From: Spirulina sp. SIO3F2
GTDB taxonomy: Bacteria > Cyanobacteriota > Cyanobacteriia > Cyanobacteriales > Spirulinaceae
Assembly: GCA_010672165.1 (NCBI GenBank)
Contig: JAAHHN010000026.1
Span: 1 to 46,878, forward strand
Reading direction: 5' to 3'
Length of the DNA stretch: 46,878 nucleotides
Below are positions 9,056-18,969 of the stretch, piece by piece (within the stretch, counting starts at the first letter, position 1; every line of letters begins with the position of its first letter). Made by a program: the position numbers and the translations under genes. The notes beneath the pieces were generated by a model. It had not been told where the DNA came from. It made no database searches and worked only from the letters and a program-made list of their open reading frames with translations.

Positions 9056-9658
9056 ATGACTCCGGAACAAACTGCATTAATCCTGATCGGTTTTCAAAAT
9101 GACTACTTTGCCTCAGATGGCATCCTCTATCGCTTTATTGAAGAATCTTCCAAGGCGACTCAAGCCGTTGCCAATACTGTCCACCTGCTCGATGCCTTAG
9201 CGCAGAGTGCTGTTTCAGTTATTGCTACGCCTATTTTCTTCACCGCCAACTATGAAGAACTTGTTGATCCTGTTGGAATTCTCAAAACCATTCAAGAGGT
9301 CGGTGCGTTTCAAATGGATTCTAGGGGATCAGAGATGATTACCGAGTTAGAACCCTTCCGAGAACAGATTCTTGAAGTTCCAGGCAAGCGTGGTTTTAAT
9401 GCATTTACGGGGACAAATCTTGAGGGAATTTTGCAACAGCGTCAGATTCAATCCATTGTGCTTGCTGGAGCTGTCACGTCGGTCTGTATCGACTCCACAG
9501 GGCGATCGGCCCACGAACGAGGGTATGAAGTGACGGTTTTATCTGATTGCACATCCGCTCGTGACACATTTGAGCAAGAGTTTTATATAGAAAACGTCTT
9601 TCCCCTATATGCTCAAACCCTTTCTTCTGCTCAGCTCTTAGCATCATTAGGGTCATAA
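9056..9658 (+). CDS. Isochorismatase-family cysteine hydrolase
   Basis: This is an alpha/beta hydrolase of the isochorismatase/nicotinamidase superfamily, 200 residues. The catalytic triad is visible: Asp16 in IGFQNDYF, Lys111 in PGKRGFNAF and Cys144 in VTSVCIDSTGR, preceded by the cis-peptide region LAGAVTS. The cysteine favours amide or C-N hydrolysis (nicotinamidase, pyrazinamidase, carbamoylase types) over true isochorismate hydrolysis; the substrate cannot be assigned. The gene is followed after only 6 bases by a histidine kinase gene, so the two are very probably co-transcribed. That pairing suggests the small molecule it handles may be linked to the kinase signal, which is an inference. 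Confidence 0.88.
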   Translation: MTPEQTALILIGFQNDYFASDGILYRFIEESSKATQAVANTVHLLDALAQSAVSVIATPIFFTANYEELVDPVGILKTIQEVGAFQMDSRGSEMITELEPFREQILEVPGKRGFNAFTGTNLEGILQQRQIQSIVLAGAVTSVCIDSTGRSAHERGYEVTVLSDCTSARDTFEQEFYIENVFPLYAQTLSSAQLLASLGS

Positions 9659-9664
9659 CTGTTT

Positions 9665-11026
9665 ATGGCTGACTTTGATGCAAACAATGAGCTACATACC
9701 CAAATTCAATATCGACTACTCAACAAGCTTTCGGAGTCAGAACGACGCTATCGAGAGTTAGTAGAGAATCTCCGGGAAATTGTTTTTAAATGTGATCAAG
9801 AGGGCAAACTTCTGTTTATCAACCAGGCTTGGACGACAACCTTGGGATATTCCAGCAGCGACAGCCTCGGTCAACCGTTATCCCAATTCATTGACCTCCA
9901 GGATCATGCCCTATGGCAATCAGCCCTGGAGACGCTGGATGAACAGAGCAATATTCGTCAAGAACTCCGGTTTTATCATCAATCTGGGGAACAGGTTTGG
10001 CTGGAGCTCTCCATGAGTACCAATCAACAAGGGGAAATTTCCGGTTCCTTGGTGGATATCACGGCTAGCAAACAAGCCAAACTCCTGCTTGAGCAAACCA
10101 ATGAAATCCTTGAAGACCGTGTACAGCAACGGACAGCTGACTTGACCCAAGCAAATCAAGAACTCACAACGACTTTAGGAGAGCTACAACGGACGCAAAT
10201 GATGCTGTTACAAGCAGAAAAAATGTCCAGTTTGAGTCATTTAGTGGGGGGCGTTGCCCATGAAATTAATAACCCCGTGAATTTTATTCAGGGCAATTTA
10301 AAATATCTTAAACAGGATATCCAAGATCTACTCAGATTTGTCGAACATTATTTAGAGCATTCGACGGAGTTGTTTCCGGAATTGCAAGATTTACTCCAAG
10401 ACATTGATTTGCCATTTTTGCGGGCAGATCTCCCGAAGATGTTCCAGTCAATGGAGACGGGGGCGAAACGGATTCATCAGATTGTTTTGGCATTGCAAAA
10501 CTTTTCTCGCATGGATGAAGTTGATTGGAAACGTGTTGACCTTCATGAGGGAATGGACAGTACGTTGATGCTCTTGCAACACCGTTTACAGCATGATTCT
10601 GTGGGGGATACGATCGCGCTCCATAAACAGTATGGTGATATGCCTTGTGTGGAATGTTATCCTGATCAAATCAATCAGGTAATGATGAGCTTACTGCTTA
10701 ATGCCATTGAGGCGATTGAAGCGCGACAAGCTCAACAAGAACTGCCCAGCCGAGGGGAACTGACTCTTCAAACTACTCTAGTAAATGACCAATGGGTTCA
10801 AATCCGAGTGACGGATAATGGCATTGGCATTCCTGAAGAACAGCAAACTCAAATTTTTAATCCATTTTTCACAACTAAGGGTGTTGGTCAGGGCATCGGG
10901 ATGAATTTAGCCCTGAGTTATCAGATCATCACTGAAAATCATCACGGTCGAATTTCAGTGTGCTCCCAACCAGGCGTACATACCACTTTTGTGATTGACC
11001 TGCCGATAAAGCGATCGCAGCCATAG
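9665..11026 (+). CDS. PAS-domain sensor histidine kinase
   Basis: A 453-residue soluble histidine kinase. A PAS domain spans about residues 28-138 (YRELVENLREIVFKCD to LVDITASKQAK). A long coiled coil follows at about 140-187. The dimerisation/phosphotransfer H-box is SHLVGGVAHEINNP with phospho-acceptor His199. The ATPase domain carries an N-box (LLLNAIEAIEA), a G1 box (DNGIGIPEE) and a G2 box (GVGQGIGMNLAL). The H-box is the type shared by many cyanobacterial PAS kinases with the HEINNP signature. There is no receiver domain and no membrane segment. No response-regulator gene is nearby, so its partner is elsewhere. Confidence 0.92.
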   Translation: MADFDANNELHTQIQYRLLNKLSESERRYRELVENLREIVFKCDQEGKLLFINQAWTTTLGYSSSDSLGQPLSQFIDLQDHALWQSALETLDEQSNIRQELRFYHQSGEQVWLELSMSTNQQGEISGSLVDITASKQAKLLLEQTNEILEDRVQQRTADLTQANQELTTTLGELQRTQMMLLQAEKMSSLSHLVGGVAHEINNPVNFIQGNLKYLKQDIQDLLRFVEHYLEHSTELFPELQDLLQDIDLPFLRADLPKMFQSMETGAKRIHQIVLALQNFSRMDEVDWKRVDLHEGMDSTLMLLQHRLQHDSVGDTIALHKQYGDMPCVECYPDQINQVMMSLLLNAIEAIEARQAQQELPSRGELTLQTTLVNDQWVQIRVTDNGIGIPEEQQTQIFNPFFTTKGVGQGIGMNLALSYQIITENHHGRISVCSQPGVHTTFVIDLPIKRSQP

Positions 11027-11678
11027 TGATTCAGTATGATTAACTGTTATCACCAATCTCAAGGCTGTAATAACTGTGGAATATAGATGAGTGTGGGCTT
11101 GTTGCAACTGTAAACGGTTTATTGATGATGTTATGGAAACCGCTTGTGGCGTTCACAACTTTCGTTTCACTCAACGTCAACGCAGAAAGCATAATCAATT
11201 TGTGGTTGTCTGATTTTAATATCTTCAAAGTACAACCGACTTTTTCTCTCTACTTCCGATAAAGTCTATTGTTTTTGTCTGCAATTCAGAAGAATGTGAT
11301 AAAAAGTGATTGATTCTTTTATCAGTATTTTTAAAAAGTTACCTCTTTTATAGATTGCAGCCAAGAATTTCTGATTTGATGTCATTCCCTAAAACGGCAG
11401 GATACAAAATCCCCAACAACACCCTGACGCTCTTGTGATCCAACTCAAAATCCTGGCCAACCTCCATCATTCAAAACCTGTAAGCCTACACAGTTCAATA
11501 TGCTTCTATGCTCACCGCAGTTCCCCTCTCAAGCTCACAGACTCAAACATCAAATTTTGTGATGATGAAATTGTTCCGTTAAAAGACATTTTTAAGCGGA
11601 CTTTTGAGTTCATTTTTACTGACTCAGTACACTCAACATCCTTTTGTCAGCGACGCCGCCTACAATATTAGTCCTGCC
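11027..11678. other. Long intergenic interval before the AAA gene
   Basis: About 650 bases, AT-richer than the flanks, with no supported gene. A weak hairpin (GATAAAA paired with TTTTATC) lies at 11298-11323 and could end the kinase transcript. Short open frames at 11040-11228 and 11435-11671 have neither ribosome sites nor recognisable composition. The interval presumably holds the promoter of the downstream gene. Confidence 0.4.
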
Positions 11679-13076
11679 ATGACTTCTAAACCTGAATTCA
11701 ACATTCTCGCCCCCATGCATGATACGGACACCGTGATTAGTTTTGTCGATCGCACCCTCTATGAACAGACGGGGGCCCATCTCAACACGCTCCAAACTGT
11801 GCTGTTGCGGGAAACTTGGCAAGAAACCCGGCGCACCTATGAAGAGATTGGGGCTACCTATGGTTATTCGGGAAGCTACATTCAGCAAGGCATTGCTCCC
11901 AAGCTCTGGCGCTTACTCTCCAAGGTTTTTGGTGAAAAAATCAGTAAGAAGAATCTGCGCTCGGTGCTTATGGCTCAACTTCAGCAGCACCAGCCCCCAC
12001 AATCCACTCTCCCCACAGTTCCCACTGTGCCGGATGTTTCAGACACCTCAGTGCTGGAATATCCGACGGACAGCGTGCCATTAGATTCACCTTTTTATGT
12101 GGTGCGATCGCCCCTTGAACCCCAGTGCTACCAAGATATTCTCCAGCCTGGTGCGCTACTCCGAATTAAAGGCCCGCGCCAAATGGGTAAGACTTCGCTA
12201 ATGAACCGAATTTTGGCCCATGCGAAGCAGGCAGGTCAGCAAACAGTGGTGCTTAATTTCCAGCAGGCAGAGCGATCGATCCTTAGCGACCTCAACCGTC
12301 TATTACGTTGGCTCTGTGCCAATATCAGCCGTCAGCTCAAGCTCCCAGCAGTACTGGATGAGTTTTGGGATGAGGATACAGGGAGTAAAATGAGTTGCAC
12401 CCTCTATATGGAGGGGTATCTGTTAGTTGAAAACGAGCAGCCTTGGGTTCTGGCTCTTGAAGAAATCAGTGAACTGTTTGAATATCCAGATGTCGCGCGG
12501 GATTTCCTTGGTATGCTGCGGACTTGGCATGAATACACCAAAGCTGAACCTGAATGGCAGATATTGCGCTTGGTTTTGGTGCAGTCCACCGAAAGTTATG
12601 TACAGCTTAATATCAACCAATCACCGTTTAATGTGGGTTTAGAGTTGCTACTTCAGCCCTTCACTACCACACAAGTCCAAGATCTAGCCCGACGCCATCA
12701 GTTGGAGCTGACCCTAGAGCAAATCGAAGCGCTGATGACGCTGGTTGCGGGTCATCCCTATTTAGTTCGCGTTTTGTTCTATCATCTGGCACAAAACAGC
12801 ATATCTTGGTCAGCGTTAATGGCCAATGCAGCAACAGATACGGGGATTTATCATGACCATCTCCATCGGCATTTGGGGCGACTGCAAGATTATCCGGTTT
12901 TACAAACAGCCTTCGAGCAAGTGCTTCAGGCTCCAAACCCGATTGAGTTAACGCAAGTGGAGGCATTTCGACTCCAGAGCATGGGATTGGTGCGACTCTC
13001 TAACAATCAGGCGACGGTGGGTTGTCGATTATATCAAGAGTATTTTTCTGGCCGGTTTGGGATGGACTCAGCTTGA
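11679..13076 (+). CDS. HTH-AAA ATPase (AAA-like domain, PF14516-type)
   Basis: A 465-residue protein. Residues 20-100 form a helical HTH-like domain (LNTLQTVLLRETWQETRRTY, IGATYGYSGSYIQQ) of the kind fused to NACHT, AAA-like and WD40 proteins in cyanobacteria. After a Pro-rich linker (105-125) comes a P-loop ATPase with Walker A GPRQMGKTS (165-173) and a Walker B-like LALEEI near residue 255. A C-terminal winged-helix-like part (HPYLVRVLFYHL and following) completes the STAND-like layout. Such proteins act in signalling or as modular sensors; the specific role is unknown. A TTG at 11604 would add 25 residues and is less likely. Confidence 0.8.
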   Translation: MTSKPEFNILAPMHDTDTVISFVDRTLYEQTGAHLNTLQTVLLRETWQETRRTYEEIGATYGYSGSYIQQGIAPKLWRLLSKVFGEKISKKNLRSVLMAQLQQHQPPQSTLPTVPTVPDVSDTSVLEYPTDSVPLDSPFYVVRSPLEPQCYQDILQPGALLRIKGPRQMGKTSLMNRILAHAKQAGQQTVVLNFQQAERSILSDLNRLLRWLCANISRQLKLPAVLDEFWDEDTGSKMSCTLYMEGYLLVENEQPWVLALEEISELFEYPDVARDFLGMLRTWHEYTKAEPEWQILRLVLVQSTESYVQLNINQSPFNVGLELLLQPFTTTQVQDLARRHQLELTLEQIEALMTLVAGHPYLVRVLFYHLAQNSISWSALMANAATDTGIYHDHLHRHLGRLQDYPVLQTAFEQVLQAPNPIELTQVEAFRLQSMGLVRLSNNQATVGCRLYQEYFSGRFGMDSA

Positions 13077-13101
13077 AGGTATGACTACCTGACCCATCGA
13101 G

Positions 13102-13854
13102 CTACACAACTCCCTCAGAGAGTTTCCGCTCTAGGTCAAACAAAAAGCCATGAATATACTCCTCTGTCCATTCTGGGCCGTAAAAACGCTGGAACATTCC
13201 GCGGGCGGGATCTTTTTCAGCTCGATAGCGTAAATAGTTTAATTGAGCATCCTTGATAGCGGGTAATATGTCCGCAGGAGCAGGCTTAGCAGCGCCAACA
13301 AATTCCAAATAAGCATTTAGGTAGTCTTTAAACGCATCAAAAACGCGAGTCGAGACGACTTCGTTCTCCTGTAAGCGACTCCACAGAAACGCAGGGGAAA
13401 AAAACGGTTGTGCTTCTTCCGGAAAATCGCCGCCCCAAGGCAGATATTGTTGATGGTGCTTAAACGTCTCTAGCAGCGGTTCAGTATACTTCTTCTGATA
13501 GTTTGCATCGTCTCGAAACAGCGGTTGCATATCCAGCGCAATTAAATGCCCACCTGGCAGTGTTACCAGATCCGCACCAAAAAACGGCAAGTCATAACCT
13601 AACTGGGGAAAAATCACGAAGTTTAGAACCTGTAGTGCATCTCCGCCTTGGACGTGGGCTGCCCGAATCTGGCGTAACTTCGGGGCTTGGTAGCCATAGC
13701 TCGTTGTCCGGACTTCTTGGGCTTTCTTTTTGCTCCCGGTGGTTGCAACTTTCGATTCAAACCCCTCGGGGATGGGGTAATTTGAGAGGTCTAGCGCATC
13801 TTTGAGGGTGGCGATCGCCCAATCCAGAAACGGTTGATACAAAGTCATTGACAA
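13102..13854 (-). CDS. pebB: Phycoerythrobilin:ferredoxin oxidoreductase
   Basis: PebB reduces 15,16-dihydrobiliverdin at the A-ring diene to give 3Z-phycoerythrobilin, using ferredoxin. It is a 250-residue ferredoxin-dependent bilin reductase. Seen are the central block [20 protein letters not shown] with candidate catalytic Asp95, and the C-terminal [17 protein letters not shown] with the second conserved Asp. It lies 14 bases downstream of pebA in the usual pebA-pebB order, so the two form an operon that permits substrate channelling known for this pair. The product is the chromophore needed by both phycoerythrins encoded 10-20 kb away. Confidence 0.93.
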   Translation of the reverse strand: MSMTLYQPFLDWAIATLKDALDLSNYPIPEGFESKVATTGSKKKAQEVRTTSYGYQAPKLRQIRAAHVQGGDALQVLNFVIFPQLGYDLPFFGADLVTLPGGHLIALDMQPLFRDDANYQKKYTEPLLETFKHHQQYLPWGGDFPEEAQPFFSPAFLWSRLQENEVVSTRVFDAFKDYLNAYLEFVGAAKPAPADILPAIKDAQLNYLRYRAEKDPARGMFQRFYGPEWTEEYIHGFLFDLERKLSEGVV

Positions 13855-13868
13855 ATTCCTGATGTAAT

Positions 13869-14594
13869 TTAATGGGTCACAGCAACAGGTTGGGCATCTG
13901 CGAAGAGGAATTCATAAAGGAAGCGATCGGCCCAGGCTTCCCCAAAATAGCTACTAAACAGACCATGGGCCGGGTCACGCTCGGCACTATATTGGTCATA
14001 ATCCTTGTGAGCTTGAACAATCCGTTGAATCGCTTGCTCAGATTTAAGAGGTTTCACCTCCTTGAAAACCTCAAAATAAAGCTCAATGTAGTCTTTAAAA
14101 GCTGGAAATACCCGCTCTTCTACACTCTGCTCATCAACTTTTGCAAACAACAAGTTCTTAGAAAAATATTGATTGGCATCATAAAATTTCATACCTAGAT
14201 CCTGCGCTAAATCATCATATTTGTAGCGAAGCGTGCGCATGGGATCAATATATTTTTCTAGATAGTCTTCATCTTGAAATAACGGTTGGAAATCAATAAC
14301 AACCAAGATTTTCTTTTTGCCGAAAGATAATAAATCAATGCCCAACATCGGCATTTCATATTCAAAGCCAGGATAAATGACGCTATTGAAAACCTGGGCT
14401 GATGCACCAGCATCGATATAGGTATAGCGAATTTTACGAAATTCTGGACAGTCATAGCACCAACTAGTTATTTCCGCTGGATTACGACCACGATCGGACT
14501 TTTGGTGTTGTAGCCCTTCAGGAATGGCTTGCTCAGTCAGGCTAAATCGTTCAGCAAGGGCTTGCTCTAGATAGTTCTGAAAAACCTTATACAT
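13869..14594 (-). CDS. pebA: 15,16-dihydrobiliverdin:ferredoxin oxidoreductase
   Basis: PebA catalyses the first two-electron reduction of biliverdin IXalpha at the C15-C16 bridge, making 15,16-dihydrobiliverdin for PebB. The 241-residue length is typical. The core [20 protein letters not shown] contains the conserved Asp (residue 87), and [17 protein letters not shown] carries the C-terminal Asp. It heads a pebA-pebB operon on the minus strand; the promoter should lie in 14595-14810. No heme oxygenase gene is seen here, so biliverdin must come from elsewhere in the genome. Confidence 0.93.
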   Translation of the reverse strand: MYKVFQNYLEQALAERFSLTEQAIPEGLQHQKSDRGRNPAEITSWCYDCPEFRKIRYTYIDAGASAQVFNSVIYPGFEYEMPMLGIDLLSFGKKKILVVIDFQPLFQDEDYLEKYIDPMRTLRYKYDDLAQDLGMKFYDANQYFSKNLLFAKVDEQSVEERVFPAFKDYIELYFEVFKEVKPLKSEQAIQRIVQAHKDYDQYSAERDPAHGLFSSYFGEAWADRFLYEFLFADAQPVAVTH

Positions 14595-14817
14595 AATCTT
14601 TTTGATGTAATGAATTTAAAAAAATCTCTTCCTAGCTTGAAACCCATACCTGAGCCTACTCCTGCAACCAAGCATAAATGCACAAACAGCTAAGTTTAAT
14701 CATAAATTCTATTCTGGGAATTCTAATCTGTCTTAACAAAACTAAATAGCACACATGAACGACCTTATTCCATTCATCTGGAAAAATTGAAAGGGGTCTC
14801 TCTGATGACGACAGTGC

Positions 14818-17529
14818 CTAGACCATAACCGGAGTGGTGGGGTAAACTACCGTGCGATCGCGCCCTTGATTTTTCGCCGCATAGAGGGCTGTATCCGCAG
14901 CCTGTAAGAGCATTTCTACGGTCTCCCCATGGGCTGGAAAACAAGCGACTCCGAGAGAGATGGTAATGGATTTTAAGGTCTGACCCTGGGCATGGAGACA
15001 AAGCTGTTTAACCCCTTGACGCAGCACTTCTGCGCGGTATTGAGTTGTTTCCAGGGACGCGCCAGTCAAAATTAACAACATTTCTTCGCCCCCATATCGA
15101 CAAGGTACATCTGAACCCCGGATATGCTCTTGCAAAAAATGTCCCAACGCCTGGAGCACCAGATCACCCGCCTCATGCCCAAACGTGTCGTTAAATCGTT
15201 TGAAATGATCCACGTCTAACATGATTACCCCTACGGATTGCCCCTCTCGTACCGCACGATGCAGTGCTTGTTGAAGCGCCTCATTCATGTAACGACGGTT
15301 ATAGAGTCCCGTCAGGGGGTCGCGGATACTCTGCTGCTTGAGGGTATCTCGCAATTCCAGATTCGCCAAGGCGAGCGCTAGATGTTCAGAAACCGTATGG
15401 GCAAGCTGTTGTTTAACAGGCGAAAGGGCTTGGTGTGTATGGCTCTGAAGGTGCAACAAACCAATGGTTTCGCCTTGGGCCATTAAGGGTAAGCACAACG
15501 CGGTTAAGGGTTTAATCGAGGTTGGCAGATGTTCGCAGAGCAAACCTGTTGCTGCTGAACTGCCCAAATAAGGTTGGCCACGCCGCAGGCTCCAACAATG
15601 ATTGATTGGAAATTGGCTGGGATGATCCGTCGGTTCACCCCATTGGGCAACAACATGGGCAGTTTGTTCTGTTGTCTCAATTCGAAAAACCATCCCACTA
15701 CAGCCGGGAAACAGGGGATCAAGCAGGTCTGCGATTGCGTGATAGGCCTCCTGCACTGAGGTACAGACTTGCAAAAAGCCATTGATTCGCCCCAGTTGCA
15801 CCATCTCTTGATGCCGGAGTTCGAGTTCATGAAATTTCTCGGTGAGTTGGGCATTGGCAGTTTGGAGCGCCTGTTCTGCATTTTTGCGATTGGTGAGATC
15901 CAAGGCAAAAAAGGCCAACCGTTGCACCTGCTGCTGATCCGAAATGGGGTAGAGAGTATATTCAAAATAACGATCGCCCCGATACCCCATAAATTTAACA
16001 ACCTGACGAGTTTGACAAGCTTGAACGAAGTAGCTGTCATAATTAGCGGTGGGGGATGCAATCACCTGGGTCAAGGCTTGGCCCACCAGTTGGGTAAGGG
16101 GCAACTCCACCCAAGCCGCCAAGGCTTGGTTGCCTTGCAAAATGATTCCCTGGTTATCCAACAAACAGGCAATTTCAGGAATCGCATTGAGGAGGGCTCG
16201 TTTAGACTCTTCTGCTGCCGCTCGTTCTCGGAGGGCGGCTTGCTCAGCGCTGATATCTGCCATCACGCCAATAAAATATTTGGGCTCTCCATTCGCTTCA
16301 TGAATCAGGGACATGGTGACATTGAGCCAAATCCAACTTTTGTCCATCCGTCGGTACTGCTGTGGATAGGTGTAATACGTGTCAGTCCCTGCGATCAACT
16401 GTTGATCCGCATGGAGTGTTTGGGCTAAATGATCGGGGTGTAGTAGTTGCGCATGGGTTTGGGTGAGCATCTCTAGACGGTTATAACCCAACAGATCACA
16501 AAGTTTCTGATTGACTCGAAAAAAACGCCCTTCTGGTGTGAGGATTGCCATGCCAACAGCGGCTTGCTCAAAGATCGCCCGGAAGCGTTCTTCACTCTCT
16601 CGCAAAATGGCCTCCGCTTTTTTGCGCTCGGTGATATCTGTGATCATGCCCAATAGTCCCACCAGGCGATCGCGGCTATCGAGATTGGGGGTGGTGGACA
16701 TAATCACCCAAAGGCTATGACCATCTTTGCGACAGAGCTTGAGTTCATATTGCTGGGGTGTATCCACTTGCTGGGTTTGGAGATTTTGGGCTGCGATTGC
16801 CAAACCTTCTTCATCCATAAACTCAAATAGCGATCGCCCCACAATCTCCGCAACTGGGTATCCCAACATCGCTGCCATTTTGGGGTTAATCTCTGTGGTG
16901 CGATGCTCTAGATCAATCAGCCAAATGCCATCAGCAACCGTTTCGAGCATCTGTTGATATCGTTGAGCATCCCGCTGGAGCGTTTGCTCAACCCGCTTGT
17001 AGTGACTGATATTTCGACCCACGGCCTGATATTCCCAAACCCGATTTTGGTCGTTCAAGATGGCTCGGGTTGTCCATTGCAACCATTGGGGTTCACCACT
17101 GGGGGAGAGCACCTGATATTCCCAAAACTCAGTTAAGTCTTGGGGGGTGAGGGCTTTAAACTGTTTGACCGTCTCAGAGACACTCCGCTGGGAGAGCACA
17201 TGCAAGAAGTTCTGACCCAACAATTGGGCTTCATCACTCTGGAAATATTGGCAATAGGCAGGATTGACAAAGGTGAGCACGCCGCCGGGATCGAAGCGAC
17301 AGATCAGTTCGGTTTGGGCTTCAATGATGGCCCGATAGCGATCAGCGCGATCGCAGTCTAGGGAAGGTATAGGGGAAGTCCCATGCTCGAATTCTGTAGA
17401 CATCTGGCGCTTAAGCCGGGATCGCTGCAACCCCGGTGGATTCAACATTGCACATAAAAGCCAACGGGGAAATTGCCCAAGCCGTTGCCACAGCCCCATA
17501 ATCTGTTGTGGGTCATTCATGCTGGTCAT
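14818..17529 (-). CDS. Multi-PAS, GAF and GGDEF diguanylate cyclase
   Basis: A 903-residue signalling protein predicted to make cyclic di-GMP. In order there are several PAS domains (starts near residues 65, 190, 315 and 440, several with following PAC segments such as LLGMITDITERKKAEA and FIGVMADISAEQAA), then a GAF domain (about 580-730), then a C-terminal GGDEF domain (740-895). The active site reads RYGGEEMLLIL, an acceptable GGEEF variant. RxxD (RGSD) five residues before it is an intact inhibitory I-site, so product feedback is likely. The GAF lacks an obvious bilin Cys that I can place with confidence. It has no membrane segment and lies directly downstream of the pebA promoter region, transcribed in the same direction. 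Confidence 0.9.
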   Translation of the reverse strand: MTSMNDPQQIMGLWQRLGQFPRWLLCAMLNPPGLQRSRLKRQMSTEFEHGTSPIPSLDCDRADRYRAIIEAQTELICRFDPGGVLTFVNPAYCQYFQSDEAQLLGQNFLHVLSQRSVSETVKQFKALTPQDLTEFWEYQVLSPSGEPQWLQWTTRAILNDQNRVWEYQAVGRNISHYKRVEQTLQRDAQRYQQMLETVADGIWLIDLEHRTTEINPKMAAMLGYPVAEIVGRSLFEFMDEEGLAIAAQNLQTQQVDTPQQYELKLCRKDGHSLWVIMSTTPNLDSRDRLVGLLGMITDITERKKAEAILRESEERFRAIFEQAAVGMAILTPEGRFFRVNQKLCDLLGYNRLEMLTQTHAQLLHPDHLAQTLHADQQLIAGTDTYYTYPQQYRRMDKSWIWLNVTMSLIHEANGEPKYFIGVMADISAEQAALRERAAAEESKRALLNAIPEIACLLDNQGIILQGNQALAAWVELPLTQLVGQALTQVIASPTANYDSYFVQACQTRQVVKFMGYRGDRYFEYTLYPISDQQQVQRLAFFALDLTNRKNAEQALQTANAQLTEKFHELELRHQEMVQLGRINGFLQVCTSVQEAYHAIADLLDPLFPGCSGMVFRIETTEQTAHVVAQWGEPTDHPSQFPINHCWSLRRGQPYLGSSAATGLLCEHLPTSIKPLTALCLPLMAQGETIGLLHLQSHTHQALSPVKQQLAHTVSEHLALALANLELRDTLKQQSIRDPLTGLYNRRYMNEALQQALHRAVREGQSVGVIMLDVDHFKRFNDTFGHEAGDLVLQALGHFLQEHIRGSDVPCRYGGEEMLLILTGASLETTQYRAEVLRQGVKQLCLHAQGQTLKSITISLGVACFPAHGETVEMLLQAADTALYAAKNQGRDRTVVYPTTPVMV

Positions 17530-17805
17530 CTCGACTTTTAGGATTGATTTGCACCCCAGGACTGGAATTGGGCGAGCCTTATGTCAAATTCCGTTCTGTA
17601 TCCTTTATTTTCGCCTGAATCGTTGCCGCTGCTGAATGTGAACACGCTGTTGTTTGTGAATCTTTAAGAAAACATGAATTTTCTGTAGATATCTGCCAGA
17701 TTGAGAATGGTGACCTATTCCTCCTTTGTCACTTTAGGCAGAGGAAAATTAAAGAATGACTCAGGGGCAATGAGGAAAGCATTTTTTGTGAGGCGGAAAG
17801 AGCCC

Positions 17806-18486
17806 TTAGGGTTTTTGCAAATCTCTGATCAAACTGGTGTAAAGGCGCTGATGACGCTGTTGAGCATCTGACCAAGATTGGGGCAAAGGGTTAGCCGAGT
17901 TAAAAACGTGGTTAATTGCTTCCGCAACTTGATGGGCACAGGTATGGGGGCCAACTTTTCCTACACCTGTGCCTAGACCCGGAAATGCCACTGTTTGCAC
18001 TGCATCTGCAACGCGTTCACCTGCCAGAATTCCCTCTCGAAATCGACCTTGGGTGATCAACAACAAAACAGCCCGTGCCGCTAAATAAGGATTCACCGAA
18101 TCTTGCAAAATCATCGGTACGCGCATCGTGGGAGCGGCAATAACATAGGGAATGCGCAAATTATCTGTTTCGACAATTTCAGCACAGCCCACCAATAGCT
18201 CACCGTGGTGATAAGTACGAATTTGTTGTTGTAACCGCTGTTGCACCTGCCAACCGAAATGTTGAGAATAGAGCAGATCTAAACCCCCATCCATAAACCC
18301 GAAGCTGTTCGCCGGACTGACGATCGCGTCACATTGCAACTCTAAAATAGAACCTTGATGCACCGTAACATTGGGCAGCTCACTACAATGATGTTGCCAA
18401 GCGGCATACAGTTCAGGTTCACGGGCAGTCAGGATAATTTGCATGGGATGGGGCTCAAACAATTTCATTTGAGGAACTGAACTCAC
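17806..18486 (-). CDS. Macro-domain (ADP-ribose binding) protein
   Basis: A 226-residue protein dominated by a macro domain. DAIVSPANSFGFMDGGLDLL is the ligand-binding loop, and VAFPGLGTGVGKVGP is the phosphate loop. Macro domains bind or hydrolyse ADP-ribose and its derivatives. As annotated here the start is a GTG at 18484-18486 that overlaps the exbD stop in a GTGA arrangement, which suggests translational coupling. Internal ATGs at 18468 and 18444 are alternatives; the domain itself starts near the latter. It is the third gene of an exbB-exbD-macro operon, an uncommon association whose meaning is unclear. Confidence 0.85.
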   Translation of the reverse strand: MSSVPQMKLFEPHPMQIILTAREPELYAAWQHHCSELPNVTVHQGSILELQCDAIVSPANSFGFMDGGLDLLYSQHFGWQVQQRLQQQIRTYHHGELLVGCAEIVETDNLRIPYVIAAPTMRVPMILQDSVNPYLAARAVLLLITQGRFREGILAGERVADAVQTVAFPGLGTGVGKVGPHTCAHQVAEAINHVFNSANPLPQSWSDAQQRHQRLYTSLIRDLQKP

Positions 18487-18905
18487 TGACGTGAAATCAC
18501 CAACGAAACCCGTTCCCCACCGATCGCGCCCATGGTTTTAAGTACACCTTCAATTTGCGCATATTCCAAACTGCGATGGGCACTCAGCAGCACCAACCCT
18601 TCTGGATTGTCTTGCAAGAAGGTTTGCATTTGTTGGATCATCTCGGGCTGCTCAACAGCTTTATTGTTGATGACCAATTGCTTATCCTTATTTAAGCCCA
18701 CCACAAACCGCTCCACCTCAGTGGGAATCGGCTGAGTCCCTGTCCCTCCTTCACCAGTACGCGGGATATCGACTCCCTCAATTCGTTCTCCGGTCATGGT
18801 GATTGTTGAGATCACAAAAAAAGTGAGCACTGACATCAACACATCCATCATCGGCACAAGGTTAACCTCAGGAATCCCTGAGTCTTGGGGTTGACGTAGG
18901 CGCAT
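18483..18905 (-). CDS. exbD: ExbD/TolR-family biopolymer transport protein
   Basis: This is the small partner of an ExbB-ExbD proton-driven motor in the cytoplasmic membrane. The 140-residue protein has a short cytoplasmic start (RLRQPQDSGIPEVNLVPMMD), one transmembrane helix (VLMSVLTFFVIST) carrying the Asp of the VPMMDVLM motif, and a periplasmic domain (LLSAHRSLEYAQIEGVLKTM). The Asp at the start of the helix is the proton-relay residue in this family. It follows exbB after 64 bases. No tonB gene is seen, so the energised partner is unknown. Confidence 0.88.
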   Translation of the reverse strand: MRLRQPQDSGIPEVNLVPMMDVLMSVLTFFVISTITMTGERIEGVDIPRTGEGGTGTQPIPTEVERFVVGLNKDKQLVINNKAVEQPEMIQQMQTFLQDNPEGLVLLSAHRSLEYAQIEGVLKTMGAIGGERVSLVISRQ

Positions 18906-18969
18906 AAAGTAAACTCCAAACAGGGTGGTGATGGCAAAAGTTGGCTTTAATCCAGCCCAGAGAAAAGCG

